NCBI RefSeq assembly: GCF_002028455.1
Contig: NZ_MWUM01000026.1
Location: 1 to 64,000 of the forward strand
Reading direction: 5' to 3'
From: Zoogloea sp. LCSB751
Lineage (GTDB): Bacteria > Pseudomonadota > Gammaproteobacteria > Burkholderiales > Rhodocyclaceae
Length of the DNA stretch: 64,000 nt
In this document: positions 47,243 through 55,199 of the stretch, piece by piece
Numbering within the stretch: the stretch's first letter is position 1
Layout of the letters: each line of letters opens with the position of its first letter
Made by a program: the position numbers and the translations under genes
The notes under the pieces: model-generated
The model's input: the letters and a program-made list of their open reading frames with translations, nothing else
What the model was told of the DNA's origin: nothing
Database searches by the model: none

Positions 47243-50200
47243 TTACGGTTTGGCCGGCGCTGCGGCAACCGGCTTGTCCTTGCCGTCGCTCACCGTCAGC
47301 GTGGCATCGCCAGTGCTAAGGCCATAGACGTCCGGCCGGTACATGTCCTCGGCGTACAGCGGCGGGAAGACGAACTTGCCGGGAGTGACGACGCGCGCCC
47401 TGTAGAACAGGCTGAGCTTGCCGTGCAGCCGGGCTGCCACCACGAAGCGGTCATCGCGGAACTCGACGTGCTGGATGCGCGGGTCCTGCATCGCCTCGGC
47501 CGGGTTGATGCCCTCTATCGTCGTGCTGCCCATGCCTTCGCCCTGAACGATATTGAGGTTCTCGATCTCCAGGCCGGCCGGGATGTGGTCCACCACCATG
47601 CCGGTATTGACCCAGCTGTGCGGATCGACCTTGATGCGCACGATGACCGATTCGCCGACCTTCAGCGTGCGGCTCTTCAGCGGCGTGCCGTCGGCTTCGA
47701 ACAGGTCACGGCTCAGCGCGATGGCGTCGTCGCGGTTGGCCGGCATCTTCGTCGGATTGCCGCTCAGGCTGAGCTGCAGGTAAAGCTTCTCCTTGTAGGT
47801 GTTCCGGATGCGGATGCCGCCCTGCAAGGCCGTTGCCGTCAGCGGCCGGATCAGCGTGCCTGCGCCGTTGATGACTTCGGGTTTGTCCTTGCCGAGCACT
47901 TCCGCCGTCCACCCGCCCTCGCCTTCGCCGGCCTTGGTGAAATTGCGGCCAAGCAGGAACAGCGCGAGCTTCTCCTGGGTGCTGGTGTAACGGTTCTTGC
48001 CCAGTTCGGCGGCCGCGACGGCAACCAGGTTGTCACGGCCGCCGACCTTCACCTTGTGGCGGTCGAGCAGCGCGTAGGACAGCGCGGCATCGCGCAGCGG
48101 GCTGCCGTAGTCGCCCCACCAGTAGCCATTGTCGCGGCTCTTTTTGACACCTTCGGCGAGCGCCGTCTGGGCACGGGTTTCATCGCCCATCAGCTTGAGC
48201 GCCAGGCCGAGCTGCGCCAGGGCCAAGCCCGAGTGCGCCTGAGCACGGACCTCGAACATCTGGCGCAGCGTGGACAGCGGCGCCTTGGATTCGCGGGCCA
48301 GCACGTAGGCACCATAGGCAAGCACCCCGAAGCGGCCGGAACCACCGAAGCGGTAATCCTGCCAGCCGTTCTCGTTGTAGCTCAGCTTGCCGGTCGGCAG
48401 GCCGGCCACGCCTTCCTGCAGATACTTGAGGAGGAATTCCTGGGTCTTCTTCTGCATCGCCTCCGGCACCTGGAAACCCTGCTCGCGGGCATCGAGCAGG
48501 AAGTTGCCGACGTAGGCCGACAGCCAGTACTGGTATTCGGACACATTGCCCCACAGGCTGAAGCCGCCGTTCGGCGCCTGCATCGCGCCGAGCCGGGCGA
48601 TGGCCTTCTCCAGCATGTCTTCCCGCTGCGCGCGGGTGTAGGCCTTGAGCCCGAACAGCCGGGCGCCCTCCTCGTCGATCAGCACATGCGGGTAGGCGGT
48701 GCTGGTCGTCTGCTCGGCACAACCGTAGGGATAGGTGAGCAAGCCCTGGATGGCGCCGCGCACATCGATCGGCGCCTTGCTGGAGAGCACCAGGTGCGAT
48801 TGCACGGTGCTCCGGATGAAGCCACCCAGTTCCGCGTCCTTCACCTCCACCGTTTCGCCCGGCCCGACGGCCAGCAGCTTGAGCACCTGCTGTTGCGGCG
48901 TCGCCGCCTGGACCTGCAGGCCGAAGCTGCGCTCCAGCTTGAGGCCGGCGACGCTGCTGACGTGGACCCGCACGTCGGTCAGGCCGAAGGCGTTACCGGC
49001 TTCAAGCGGGAAGCGCAGGGTCTGCTTCTGCTGATCCTTGAGGTCCAGCTCGCGCTCGGCGTTCTGGATCTTCAGGCCGTCCGCATTCTCGATACGCACT
49101 TTGAGCTTCTGCGCCGCCCCGGACAGGTTGTGCAGGTCGAGGGCGATGGTGGCGTTGTCGCCCACCGTCAGGAAGCGCGGCGTCATCAGCTCGGCCACCA
49201 GCGGCGCGGCAACAACCGTCTCCGTCTCGGCATTGCCGAATTTCTCGGGCGCCGCGACCACCGCCATCAGGCGCAGCGTGCCGTTGAAGTCCGGCACGTC
49301 GAGGGCGATCTCGGCTTCGCCCTGCGCGTTGAGCAGCACCGGCCCGGAGAACAGATCCACCAGGCGCACCTTCTTGGGCAGGCTCTTGGTCGCCTTCGGC
49401 GCGGCATCGCCGCCGAACTTGAGCTTGCCTTTCTGGCCGCCCATCTTCTCGATCAGGCGGCCATACACGTCGTACTGGTCGGCGCCGTAGCGCAGCTTGC
49501 CGAAGAAATGACCGTGCGGGTCGGGCGTCGCATAGCGCGTGATGTTGAGGATGCCCACATCGACGGCGGACAGCGTGACCACCGCCTGCTGGCCGGCGGC
49601 GCCGGGCGCCTTGACCTTCACCTTGAGGCGCGAGTCCGGCAGCATCTTCTTCGGTGCCTCGAGGCTCACCGCCAGCTTGCGCTCGCCCCGTTCGAGCGGC
49701 AGGTGCACCAGGCCCAGGGCCCGCGCCGGGGTGACCTTCTCGCCGGCACTGCCGGGCCGCAGCACGCTGACCGACACATACAGGTCGTGGCGCTTCCACG
49801 CCTTGTCCACCGGAATCTCGACCGTCGTGCCATCGAGCGCCACCGGAAGGCGCCTGACCCACAGGGTCTTGTCCGCCTCGACGGTGATCAACGCCTCGCC
49901 GGCGTGCGGCGGCGTGATGCTCAGCTTGGCGGTCTCGCCATCCTGGTAGGCCGGCTTGTCGAACTTCAGCGCGACGCGGTCGGGGCGGACGCCCTGGGTT
50001 TCGTCACCACGGGCGCTCCAGCCGGCGTAGAAGCGGTATTTCGTCGTCTGCTGCGTGGCTGGATCAGTGATCTCCAGGCGGTAGCGCCCATATTTGACCG
50101 GCACGCCGAGCTTGCCGCGTCCGCCATCGGGAATGCTGACGCTCGCGGTGTTCACCAGCTCGTCGGTCTCCGTGAAACCCGAATGCCAGCCGCGCTGGTC

Positions 50201-52387
50201 GTCGAAACGCCAGTAATAGTCACGGTTCTCGCGGAACAGGCGCACCGGCAGCCCACTGCCAGCGCTCAACTTGCCCTCCGCGTTGGCGCGGATCACCTCG
50301 AACTGCGCGATGCTGCCTTCACGGGCGTAGTCTCCGGTGAACAGCGGACGGACCCCCACCAGCACCGGCGCCGGCCACACTACCCGCTCGAAATTGCGCA
50401 CCACCGGCCGCCCACCGCTCTCCAGCAGGCTCAGCGTGGTCCGCACGGTGTAGGGCGAGCGTTTGTCCTTGGCCGGCGCAAGATCCACGTCGAGCGCCAG
50501 CTCACCGTTCTCGTCGAGCTGGGTCTGGTCCAGTTCCACGCGCTGGCGCTGGCTCTCCTCGTTGGTGTCGCCAAACTCGAAACCGGGCAGCTTCTGGGCC
50601 AGCGGATTCTTCTGGCGCTCGAAGACGGCAACCCCGAGCAACGGGTTGCCCGCCGCCGGCGCACCGTAGAGGTAAGCACCCTTGACGGCGATGGTCAGCG
50701 TGTCGTCCGGCGACACCGTGGCCTGCTTGCTGGCCAGATCGAGCTTCATGCGCTCCGGCAGAAACTCCTCGACGCCGAAACGGAAGCTGGTGGTGGCCAG
50801 CTTGTCGGCCGGGTCGGCACGCAGCTCCAGCGTCCATGAACCTGTCGGCGCATCCACCGGCAGCGCGATGCGGTTCTGGTAATAGCCGCCCAGCTTACCG
50901 TCCGGCTGCCAGGTGGCAGTGAACTGGCTCTTGCCGTCCGGCCGCCTGAGGATGGCCTGGATCGGCTGCGGTGGCACCGCGCGGCCGTCCACATCCCGCG
51001 CCAATACGGACAGATCGAAGCTTTCGCCCGGTCGATACAGGTTGCGGCCGGAGTAGGCAAACAGGCGCACCGGCCGACCGGGCAGGCCCGCAATGTCGTA
51101 TTCCGAAAGATCCAGCGCCGGCTCCTTGAGCGCAATCAACGAGATCTGCTGGCCGTTACGCGCCAGAATGAGCTTGGCGGCAGCCGGCCGCTCCGCAAAG
51201 GGGGCCCGTCCGTTGCTGTCGGTCTCGGCGCGCGCCAGGATCTTGGCGTTCTCATCCATCCAGGCCACCTCGACCCCGGCCATCGCCTTGCCGGTGGTCA
51301 GCGAGCTGACCCAGGCATCGGCACCCTTGGCGAACAGGCGGGTGCTCAGACCGAGATCGCTGACGTAGAAATAGGTGACCTGATAGTCGTAGCGGAAGCG
51401 GTTCGGCTGGCTCATCACCGCGATGTAGATGCCGGGCTCGCGGAGCGCCTTGATGTCCTCGACGGGAAGGAAGGTGACGTTGCGCTTGTTGGGCTTCTGC
51501 TCGGTCAGGAAGCGGCCGACGAAAACGCTGTCGGTCAGCTTGTGCAGATCGTCGAGCGACCAGCCGGCGACCGCCCCCTTGAGATCGGTCGCGCGCCAGT
51601 CCTCATCGCCGTCGTATTCCTCATCGTAATCGTAGCCGTCGTTGTTCTGCTGGCGCTTGCCCCGCTGTGGACGCGGCCCGCTGATCACCTTGTCGAGGAA
51701 GCGCGGTAATTGGTCCGGCTTCACGCGGAGGAACTGGACATCCACCTCCGGCACATTGACCGTGACCACCGGCAGGCCGCCGTTCTGCTTGGCCGGCAGC
51801 ACCATGCCACGACTGGCGAAGTAATAGGCCGGCGAGACGACGGCCGTGACCACCGAGTAACTGCTCGCATCCGCCAGCGTCTGGCCGGCCTTCGATGGCA
51901 ACCCCGCCGCCACGCGCACCACGTAACGGGTTTGCGGCTTGATGTGCGGGAAATACAGGATGCGCGGGTTGTCCCCCACCACCCAGGCGCCTTTCACCAG
52001 CTTGCCGCCGTCGATGGCCACATCCGCCGGGGCCGTACTGACCTGCGGATTGCCGCTGCCGGGCGTGCCCTCGCCCTGATTGTCGGCGTCCTCGTCGTCT
52101 TGAGTGTGCGGCTTGGCCTCGCCCGTGCGGGGCGGCATCTCGAACACCTGGATCGCCCCGTCGTAGTCCCGCCGCGCATCCATCGGATGCGTGAAGCTCA
52201 GCGCCAGCGCCGGCGAGCCCTCGAAGTCGCGATTGGCGAAATCCGCAATCTGGAACGGCCCGTCCACAGACTCCGCCTCATCGGCCTGCTGCGTCTTGGC
52301 GACGAACACACCCGCCGCAGCGAGCGCGGCAAGGACCAGCAGCAAGGGCACCAGCCCGAAACCGCGACGCGATAGATGACGCAACAT
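47243..52387 (-). CDS. Bacterial alpha-2-macroglobulin (YfhM-like)
   Basis: 1714-aa periplasmic protease trap. The N-terminus has one membrane segment (VPLLLVLAALAAAGVFVA, residues ~12-29) and no lipobox, so it is likely membrane-anchored rather than a lipoprotein as in E. coli. MG domains fill the middle. The thioester motif is intact: YPYGCAEQTTS (Cys-Ala-Glu-Gln) in the last third, followed by the TED domain and C-terminal receptor-type domain. Attached to pbpC, with which it is thought to guard the cell against host or rival proteases. The ATG at 52387 has a strong GGGAGGGG ribosome site; a GTG at 52408 is less likely. Confidence 0.93.
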   Translation of the reverse strand: MLRHLSRRGFGLVPLLLVLAALAAAGVFVAKTQQADEAESVDGPFQIADFANRDFEGSPALALSFTHPMDARRDYDGAIQVFEMPPRTGEAKPHTQDDEDADNQGEGTPGSGNPQVSTAPADVAIDGGKLVKGAWVVGDNPRILYFPHIKPQTRYVVRVAAGLPSKAGQTLADASSYSVVTAVVSPAYYFASRGMVLPAKQNGGLPVVTVNVPEVDVQFLRVKPDQLPRFLDKVISGPRPQRGKRQQNNDGYDYDEEYDGDEDWRATDLKGAVAGWSLDDLHKLTDSVFVGRFLTEQKPNKRNVTFLPVEDIKALREPGIYIAVMSQPNRFRYDYQVTYFYVSDLGLSTRLFAKGADAWVSSLTTGKAMAGVEVAWMDENAKILARAETDSNGRAPFAERPAAAKLILARNGQQISLIALKEPALDLSEYDIAGLPGRPVRLFAYSGRNLYRPGESFDLSVLARDVDGRAVPPQPIQAILRRPDGKSQFTATWQPDGKLGGYYQNRIALPVDAPTGSWTLELRADPADKLATTSFRFGVEEFLPERMKLDLASKQATVSPDDTLTIAVKGAYLYGAPAAGNPLLGVAVFERQKNPLAQKLPGFEFGDTNEESQRQRVELDQTQLDENGELALDVDLAPAKDKRSPYTVRTTLSLLESGGRPVVRNFERVVWPAPVLVGVRPLFTGDYAREGSIAQFEVIRANAEGKLSAGSGLPVRLFRENRDYYWRFDDQRGWHSGFTETDELVNTASVSIPDGGRGKLGVPVKYGRYRLEITDPATQQTTKYRFYAGWSARGDETQGVRPDRVALKFDKPAYQDGETAKLSITPPHAGEALITVEADKTLWVRRLPVALDGTTVEIPVDKAWKRHDLYVSVSVLRPGSAGEKVTPARALGLVHLPLERGERKLAVSLEAPKKMLPDSRLKVKVKAPGAAGQQAVVTLSAVDVGILNITRYATPDPHGHFFGKLRYGADQYDVYGRLIEKMGGQKGKLKFGGDAAPKATKSLPKKVRLVDLFSGPVLLNAQGEAEIALDVPDFNGTLRLMAVVAAPEKFGNAETETVVAAPLVAELMTPRFLTVGDNATIALDLHNLSGAAQKLKVRIENADGLKIQNAERELDLKDQQKQTLRFPLEAGNAFGLTDVRVHVSSVAGLKLERSFGLQVQAATPQQQVLKLLAVGPGETVEVKDAELGGFIRSTVQSHLVLSSKAPIDVRGAIQGLLTYPYGCAEQTTSTAYPHVLIDEEGARLFGLKAYTRAQREDMLEKAIARLGAMQAPNGGFSLWGNVSEYQYWLSAYVGNFLLDAREQGFQVPEAMQKKTQEFLLKYLQEGVAGLPTGKLSYNENGWQDYRFGGSGRFGVLAYGAYVLARESKAPLSTLRQMFEVRAQAHSGLALAQLGLALKLMGDETRAQTALAEGVKKSRDNGYWWGDYGSPLRDAALSYALLDRHKVKVGGRDNLVAVAAAELGKNRYTSTQEKLALFLLGRNFTKAGEGEGGWTAEVLGKDKPEVINGAGTLIRPLTATALQGGIRIRNTYKEKLYLQLSLSGNPTKMPANRDDAIALSRDLFEADGTPLKSRTLKVGESVIVRIKVDPHSWVNTGMVVDHIPAGLEIENLNIVQGEGMGSTTIEGINPAEAMQDPRIQHVEFRDDRFVVAARLHGKLSLFYRARVVTPGKFVFPPLYAEDMYRPDVYGLSTGDATLTVSDGKDKPVAAAPAKP

Positions 52388-52788
52388 CGACCCCTCCCTC
52401 GAACCCACTCAATCAGAGCGCGCATCATGACAAGGGATGTATATTCCATCAACATTGATCATCAATAAAACCCGCGGCTGAATCCTTGCGGGAGCAACAT
52501 CAAATGTTGCCGGCGCCTCCGTCGATGTTGACGGCCGCGCATTCGATGCAGGCGGCTCAATATGTCATGCGTCGCTGTCCACAAAGCAAGTTGACGTCGC
52601 AACATGAATCCATGCTGAGTCAACACGCTATACGGCGACCTCAATAATTGATGTTCACCGCCGAACACAAAGCATCAGGGTATTGAATACTCAATATCGA
52701 TACCGGAGAACTCAATGCGCTGAAGCGCGCATTCAATGCAGTGGCGCCAGGATCGAATGTTCACCCGGCAACGTGCTTGCGTGCCGGG
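52388..52788. other. Non-coding gap rich in short inverted repeats and CTCAAT motifs
   Basis: No gene seen. On the minus strand it holds the upstream region of the A2M gene. Palindromes include ATTGAT-c-ATCAAT (52454-52466) and GCAACAT-caa-ATGTTGC (about 52494-52510). The 6-mer CTCAAT occurs at 52556, 52640, 52690 and 52711 (and again at 52832 inside repeat copy 1), far above chance. The left part could contain an A2M operator; the rest looks like decayed or mobile-element DNA. Confidence 0.6.
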
Positions 52789-52793
52789 TGAAC
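52759..52793. repeat. 12-bp perfect inverted repeat at the edge of repeat copy 1
   Basis: GTTCACCCGGCA (52759-52770) and TGCCGGGTGAAC (52782-52793), 11-base loop. The right arm runs into the shared left edge (TGAACGAAGCATG) of the duplicated module. No T run follows, so it is not an obvious terminator; it may be a boundary structure. Confidence 0.75.
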
Positions 52794-52872
52794 GAAGCAT
52801 GTGGTCAGCTGCTATCAAGAAGTTGCCGAGCGCTCAATGATCAAGGGAGTGGCAACATGAATATTTCAGCCA

Positions 52873-53160
52873 TCACTCCTTGATGTGCACGGCCCTCTCC
52901 TCACGCCACCTCGTCTGAATCGCTTCCATTAGTTCCCGCAGCTCCCCCGCAATCATCGCGCAGGCCCACAGGTAGTGCTCCTGACAATCTACATCCATGC
53001 GCCGGAAGACATCCCCTGCGTTGCCATGGGTCATCGCAAGGAGCGCTTGTAGTTGAGCCTGTCGTGCGGTGAGTTGATCGGTGAGGGCGAGCGCGTCAGC
53101 CGTGCTGGCAAAAACATAAATCGGGCTCGCGGGGGCGGGAAAGCGCATCGGCGTGCTCAT
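52873..53160 (-). CDS. Unknown 95-aa protein, copy 1
   Basis: Soluble, probably helical protein: MSTPMRFPAPASPIYVFASTADAL..., ALTDQLTARQAQLQALLAMTHG, DVFRRMDVDCQEHYLWACAMIAGELRELMEAIQTRW. Not recognised. The copy at 59102-59389 differs at four positions: Phe/Leu in VFAS, Val/Ala and Cys/Gly in MDVDCQ, and His/Asn in EHY. A strong ribosome site (GAGGAGGG) lies inside the end of the preceding small ORF, whose TGA overlaps this ATG. A hairpin beyond the stop (ATCAAGGAGTG... / GCCACTCCCTTGAT on the minus strand) may end the transcript. Confidence 0.75.
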   Translation of the reverse strand: MSTPMRFPAPASPIYVFASTADALALTDQLTARQAQLQALLAMTHGNAGDVFRRMDVDCQEHYLWACAMIAGELRELMEAIQTRWREERAVHIKE

Positions 53161-53267
53161 GCGGTGGCCCTCCTCGTCACGTGCGACGAATGAGCTGAAT
53201 GTGAAGCGAAAGAAACAGATGCAATCGGCACGCGCACGTCTGCGCGCCCTTCGGCGTGAATTGTCAT
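53157..53267 (-). CDS. 36-codon leader ORF, coupled to the 95-aa gene, copy 1
   Basis: Begins at ATG 53267 after AAGGAGT (minus strand) and ends TGA overlapping the next ATG (ATGA). Product MTIHAEGRADVRVPIASVSF...SSHVTRRATA, Ser/His-rich, no hydrophobic segment. The other copy differs by one residue (Ala5 to Val). Good ribosome site, conservation and overlap suggest real translation, perhaps mainly to couple or regulate the downstream gene. Confidence 0.65.
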   Translation of the reverse strand: MTIHAEGRADVRVPIASVSFASHSAHSSHVTRRATA

Positions 53268-53269
53268 GA

Positions 53270-53490
53270 GGTGTTACTCCTTTGCTGCGGTTTGCATCTC
53301 CGCCACCCCTTCCTACGGGGGCGGCGGAACCGTGCGGGGGTAGGAATACCGGGCAAAGGAACCGGCCAGCCTTGCGGCTGCCCCGCACGGCCCGCCATTG
53401 GACAGGCGCAGCCATGCTCCGACAAGAAAAAGCCGCGTCGAAACGCGGCCTTCATCGGCCTTTGCAATCCGGGTTCCTACACCCGATCAC
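53270..53490 (-). ncRNA. Candidate structured RNA / 5' leader with three complementary 7-mers, copy 1
   Basis: Reading the minus strand: hairpin A (arms ATCGGG/CCCGGAT) with GTAGGAA in its loop (53480-53474); a terminator-like hairpin GCCGCGT-TTCG-ACGCGGC plus TTTTT (53449-53427); hairpin B closed by a perfect 10-bp stem CCGTGCGGGG/CCCCGCACGG (53390-53330) with TTCCTAC (53346-53340) inside it; hairpin C (GGGGTGGCGG arm) with GTAGGAA in its loop (53316-53310); then AAGGAGT and the leader ORF. Motifs A and C are each fully complementary to motif B, allowing alternative pseudoknots. In copy 2 all three motifs carry the same two changes. Confidence 0.6.
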
Positions 53491-53838
53491 CATTGTTTAG
53501 GTGACGCGGTGGAGTATCGATCCGGTGGTGGAGGAGCGTCAAGTGGAACGATTAACGGAGAGTGGTGGAATGCTTGGCGGATAAGCGCGCGAGTGACGCA
53601 GTGCATAGTGGAACTGGAGGAAGAAATGCCATTCTGCTGAAATCTGCAAGCATAAGAGTCGAGCGGATCGTGACATGGTGGTGACGGCTTTCTGCCGATG
53701 CCAGTACCACGACGTACCGACTACTACCTCAGATAGATCCAGACTTGCGCGCGAAAATGTGGAAAGACGTAGACGACAACACGTGTTTTTTGGTAAGCAC
53801 TGCTTTTAAAACAAGGGCTTGAATTCGTTGGTGAGCTT

Positions 53839-53889
53839 AGACGACTATCGCATAAGCTCTACGTGACAGTCGTCTACTTTACGTTAGGC
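53839..53889 (+). repeat. attC-like recombination site upstream of the KTSC gene (partial)
   Basis: Perfect 8-bp L''/L' pair AGACGACT (53839-53846) and AGTCGTCT (53868-53875), then a canonical right core GTTAGGC (53883-53889). The matching R'' core (RYYYAAC) upstream is not clear; GCTTGAATTCGTTGG at 53817 is a weak resemblance. Cassette integrated behind it would start at 53884, 36 bp before the KTSC ATG. Confidence 0.5.
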
Positions 53890-53919
53890 ATAGAGAGACT
53901 CAATACCAGAGGAGCGTTT

Positions 53920-54135
53920 ATGAATATGGTCCCAGTTTCATCCTCCAACCTCAGAGCGGTTGGCTACGATGCGGCAAGTCAAACACTCCGTATCGCCTTC
54001 ATCAGCAGCGGCGTTTACGAGTATTCCGGTGTCCCCGCATCAGTCCACGCAGGCCTTATGGCCGCGAGCTCGCACGGCTCCTACTTCGACGCCCATATTA
54101 AGAAAGGGCCTTATCGTTACCGCAAGGTTGGCTAG
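53920..54135 (+). CDS. KTSC-domain protein
   Basis: 71-aa protein. KTSC domain: MVPVSSSNLRAVGYDAASQTLRIAFISSGVYEYSGVPASVH then SHGSYFDAHIKKGPYRYRKVG; Ser and Tyr positions of the family are present (family named for conserved Lys-Thr-Ser-Cys in fused proteins; here the Lys/Cys differ). Ribosome site GGAG precedes ATG 53920. Function unknown; such genes are common in phages and integron cassettes. It sits between two attC-like sites, so it looks like a one-gene cassette. Confidence 0.85.
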   Translation: MNMVPVSSSNLRAVGYDAASQTLRIAFISSGVYEYSGVPASVHAGLMAASSHGSYFDAHIKKGPYRYRKVG

Positions 54136-54140
54136 TTTTC

Positions 54141-54218
54141 TGGCCCAACAATCCGCTCCAGCCGACCGTCAAAAAGTTGCGCTTTTTGTCGTCGGCTGAG
54201 TTTTCACCTTTGGGGCCA
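54141..54218 (+). repeat. Integron attC site
   Basis: R'' core GCCCAAC (54143-54149), 10-base spacer, L'' AGCCGAC (54160-54166), inner stem CAAAAAG/CTTTTTG (54170-54176, 54182-54188), L' GTCGGCT (54191-54197), then TTTGGGGCCA (54209-54218), which pairs with TGGCCCAA through one bulged G. Layout, spacing and box sequences match attC sites of aadA-type cassettes. The R' GTT triplet has become TTT, so the site may be inactive. Confidence 0.7.
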
Positions 54219-54222
54219 ACAC

Positions 54223-54687
54223 ATGTCTCTAGCGTCATCGGGTCACAGTAGTCCTTACATTGCGGCAGTGCATAGCGCACTCCTCTCGTTTCAAATGCTG
54301 GAGGAGGCACTAAAGATCTACATTGGCTTGTCCTACGAAATCATCGGAAAATCTGTTCCACCGCCCGTCGTCTTTCGCTTCGACAAGGACAAGATTCTGA
54401 ATGCACCACTTGGACAGCTGATCAAGATGATCTCTGAAGTGAAAGACGATGACGAGTTAATAAATGAGCTTCGCGCCATCGTAAAATGGAGAAACTTTTG
54501 CGCACATAACGCGTTCGCGCACGAGTTTTTGAATAGGGCGAGCAAAAGCGACTTTACGCCGCACGACGAAAAGGACGTAATGACCGTCTCAATCCATTCC
54601 GCCAAGCTTGTCGAGCGTCTCGGCACAGAGTTGCTCTCGCTTCGAGAAGTGCACCGTACTGTGTGCCCGGAAAATTCACGAGCGTAG
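54223..54687 (+). CDS. HEPN-like helical protein, cassette gene
   Basis: 154-aa soluble helical protein. IVKWRNFCAHNAFAHEF carries an R-x4-H motif like that of HEPN RNases, and upstream helices (LLSFQMLEEALKIYIGLSYEI) fit a HEPN-like layout. HEPN proteins are often toxins or parts of RNA-cutting defence, usually with an MNT partner; none is seen here. The composition is AT-richer than the neighbours. It starts 5 bp after one attC site and ends 20 bp before the next, as an integron cassette gene would. Family call is tentative. Confidence 0.55.
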   Translation: MSLASSGHSSPYIAAVHSALLSFQMLEEALKIYIGLSYEIIGKSVPPPVVFRFDKDKILNAPLGQLIKMISEVKDDDELINELRAIVKWRNFCAHNAFAHEFLNRASKSDFTPHDEKDVMTVSIHSAKLVERLGTELLSLREVHRTVCPENSRA

Positions 54688-54706
54688 AGTCCTTGGCCCC
54701 TAAGAA

Positions 54707-54760
54707 GCTCTAACAAAAAGACCAATTCCCCCCTGTTCACGATGGTCGAATTTCGTTAAC
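54707..54760 (+). repeat. attC-like site downstream of the HEPN-like gene
   Basis: CTCTAAC (54707-54713; R''-like), GACCA (54719-54723) pairing with TGGTC (54742-54746), and GTTAACC (54754-54760; R'-like). Only 54 bp long and with imperfect cores, but it is correctly placed just after a gene stop and 29 bp before an IS5 fragment. Confidence 0.5.
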
Positions 54761-54788
54761 CTCGGCCTTGTTTCTTTGAATAGAGGAC

Positions 54789-55199
54789 ATGGCCAAAGCA
54801 CTTCTCGACGACGATCTGTGGGCCTTGATCGAACCGTTGCTACCTCCCGCCAAGCCCCGTCGGAACAAGTATCCGGGGCGCAAGCCGCTCGATGATCGAG
54901 CGGCTCTGACAGTCTTGCGGGAAATTGTTGCTGTTCGCTTGCACGTTGATGGGTGCTCTTCCAATGATGGTCCACTCAAGGTCGTGCCAGGCTCCCACAT
55001 CCATGGGCGGACCGGCCACGACACCGCCCTCGCCCTGCGCGATACCCTCGGCGAGGTGGTTTGTCCCGTTGGCCAGGGCGGTGCTTCGCTCATGAGTCCG
55101 TTGCTGCTGCACTCTTCCTCAAAGGCCACAGGTCAAAGCAGGCGCAGGGTTCTGCATTTCCTGTTCGCCCCTCGTTCATTGCCCTTCGGGCTGCGGTGA
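54789..55199 (+). pseudogene. Chimeric remnant: IS5-family transposase start joined to a phytanoyl-CoA dioxygenase end
   Basis: One open frame of 136 codons made of two unrelated pieces. Codons 1-41 (MAKALLDDDLWALIEPLLPP..., YPGRKPLDDRAALT) are the N-terminus of an IS5-family transposase. From about codon 42 the frame reads VLREIVAVRLHVDGCSSNDGPLKVVPGSH..., LLLHSSSKATGQSRRRVLHFLFA, the C-terminal half of a PhyH-type Fe(II)/2-oxoglutarate dioxygenase with its distal His and Arg. Neither protein is complete. The junction lies near 54912, so it is a deletion or IS-mediated fusion, not a working gene. Confidence 0.8.

Larger units (their letters stand above)
52789..53837 (-). repeat. Duplicated ~1.05-kb module, copy 1
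   Basis: Direct repeat of 59018-60070. Both start at TGAACGAAGCATG. Identity is very high across the two coding genes and RNA region (52873-53500) and falls after ~53510, with islands such as GTGACGCAGTGCATAG (53593-53608) and GGAAAGACGTAGACGAC. It holds, on the minus strand, a candidate structured RNA, a 36-aa ORF and a 95-aa ORF. The right end abuts an attC-like site. No transposase is inside. Confidence 0.85.

Noticed and set aside
47231..50839. 1202-codon plus-strand open frame opposite the A2M gene
   Set aside because: High-GC shadow; His/Arg/Gln-rich with no family likeness, while the minus strand encodes an intact alpha-2-macroglobulin.
52454..52837. CRISPR-like array from the repeated CTCAAT/palindromes
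   Set aside because: Repeats are only 6 bp, spacings are irregular (84, 50, 21, 121 bp), and no cas gene is present.
53282..53500. Plus-strand 72-codon open frame across the RNA region, similar in both copies
   Set aside because: Its conservation follows from the RNA hairpins on the other strand; the frame changes between copies (different starts at 53282, 59511) and lacks a ribosome site.
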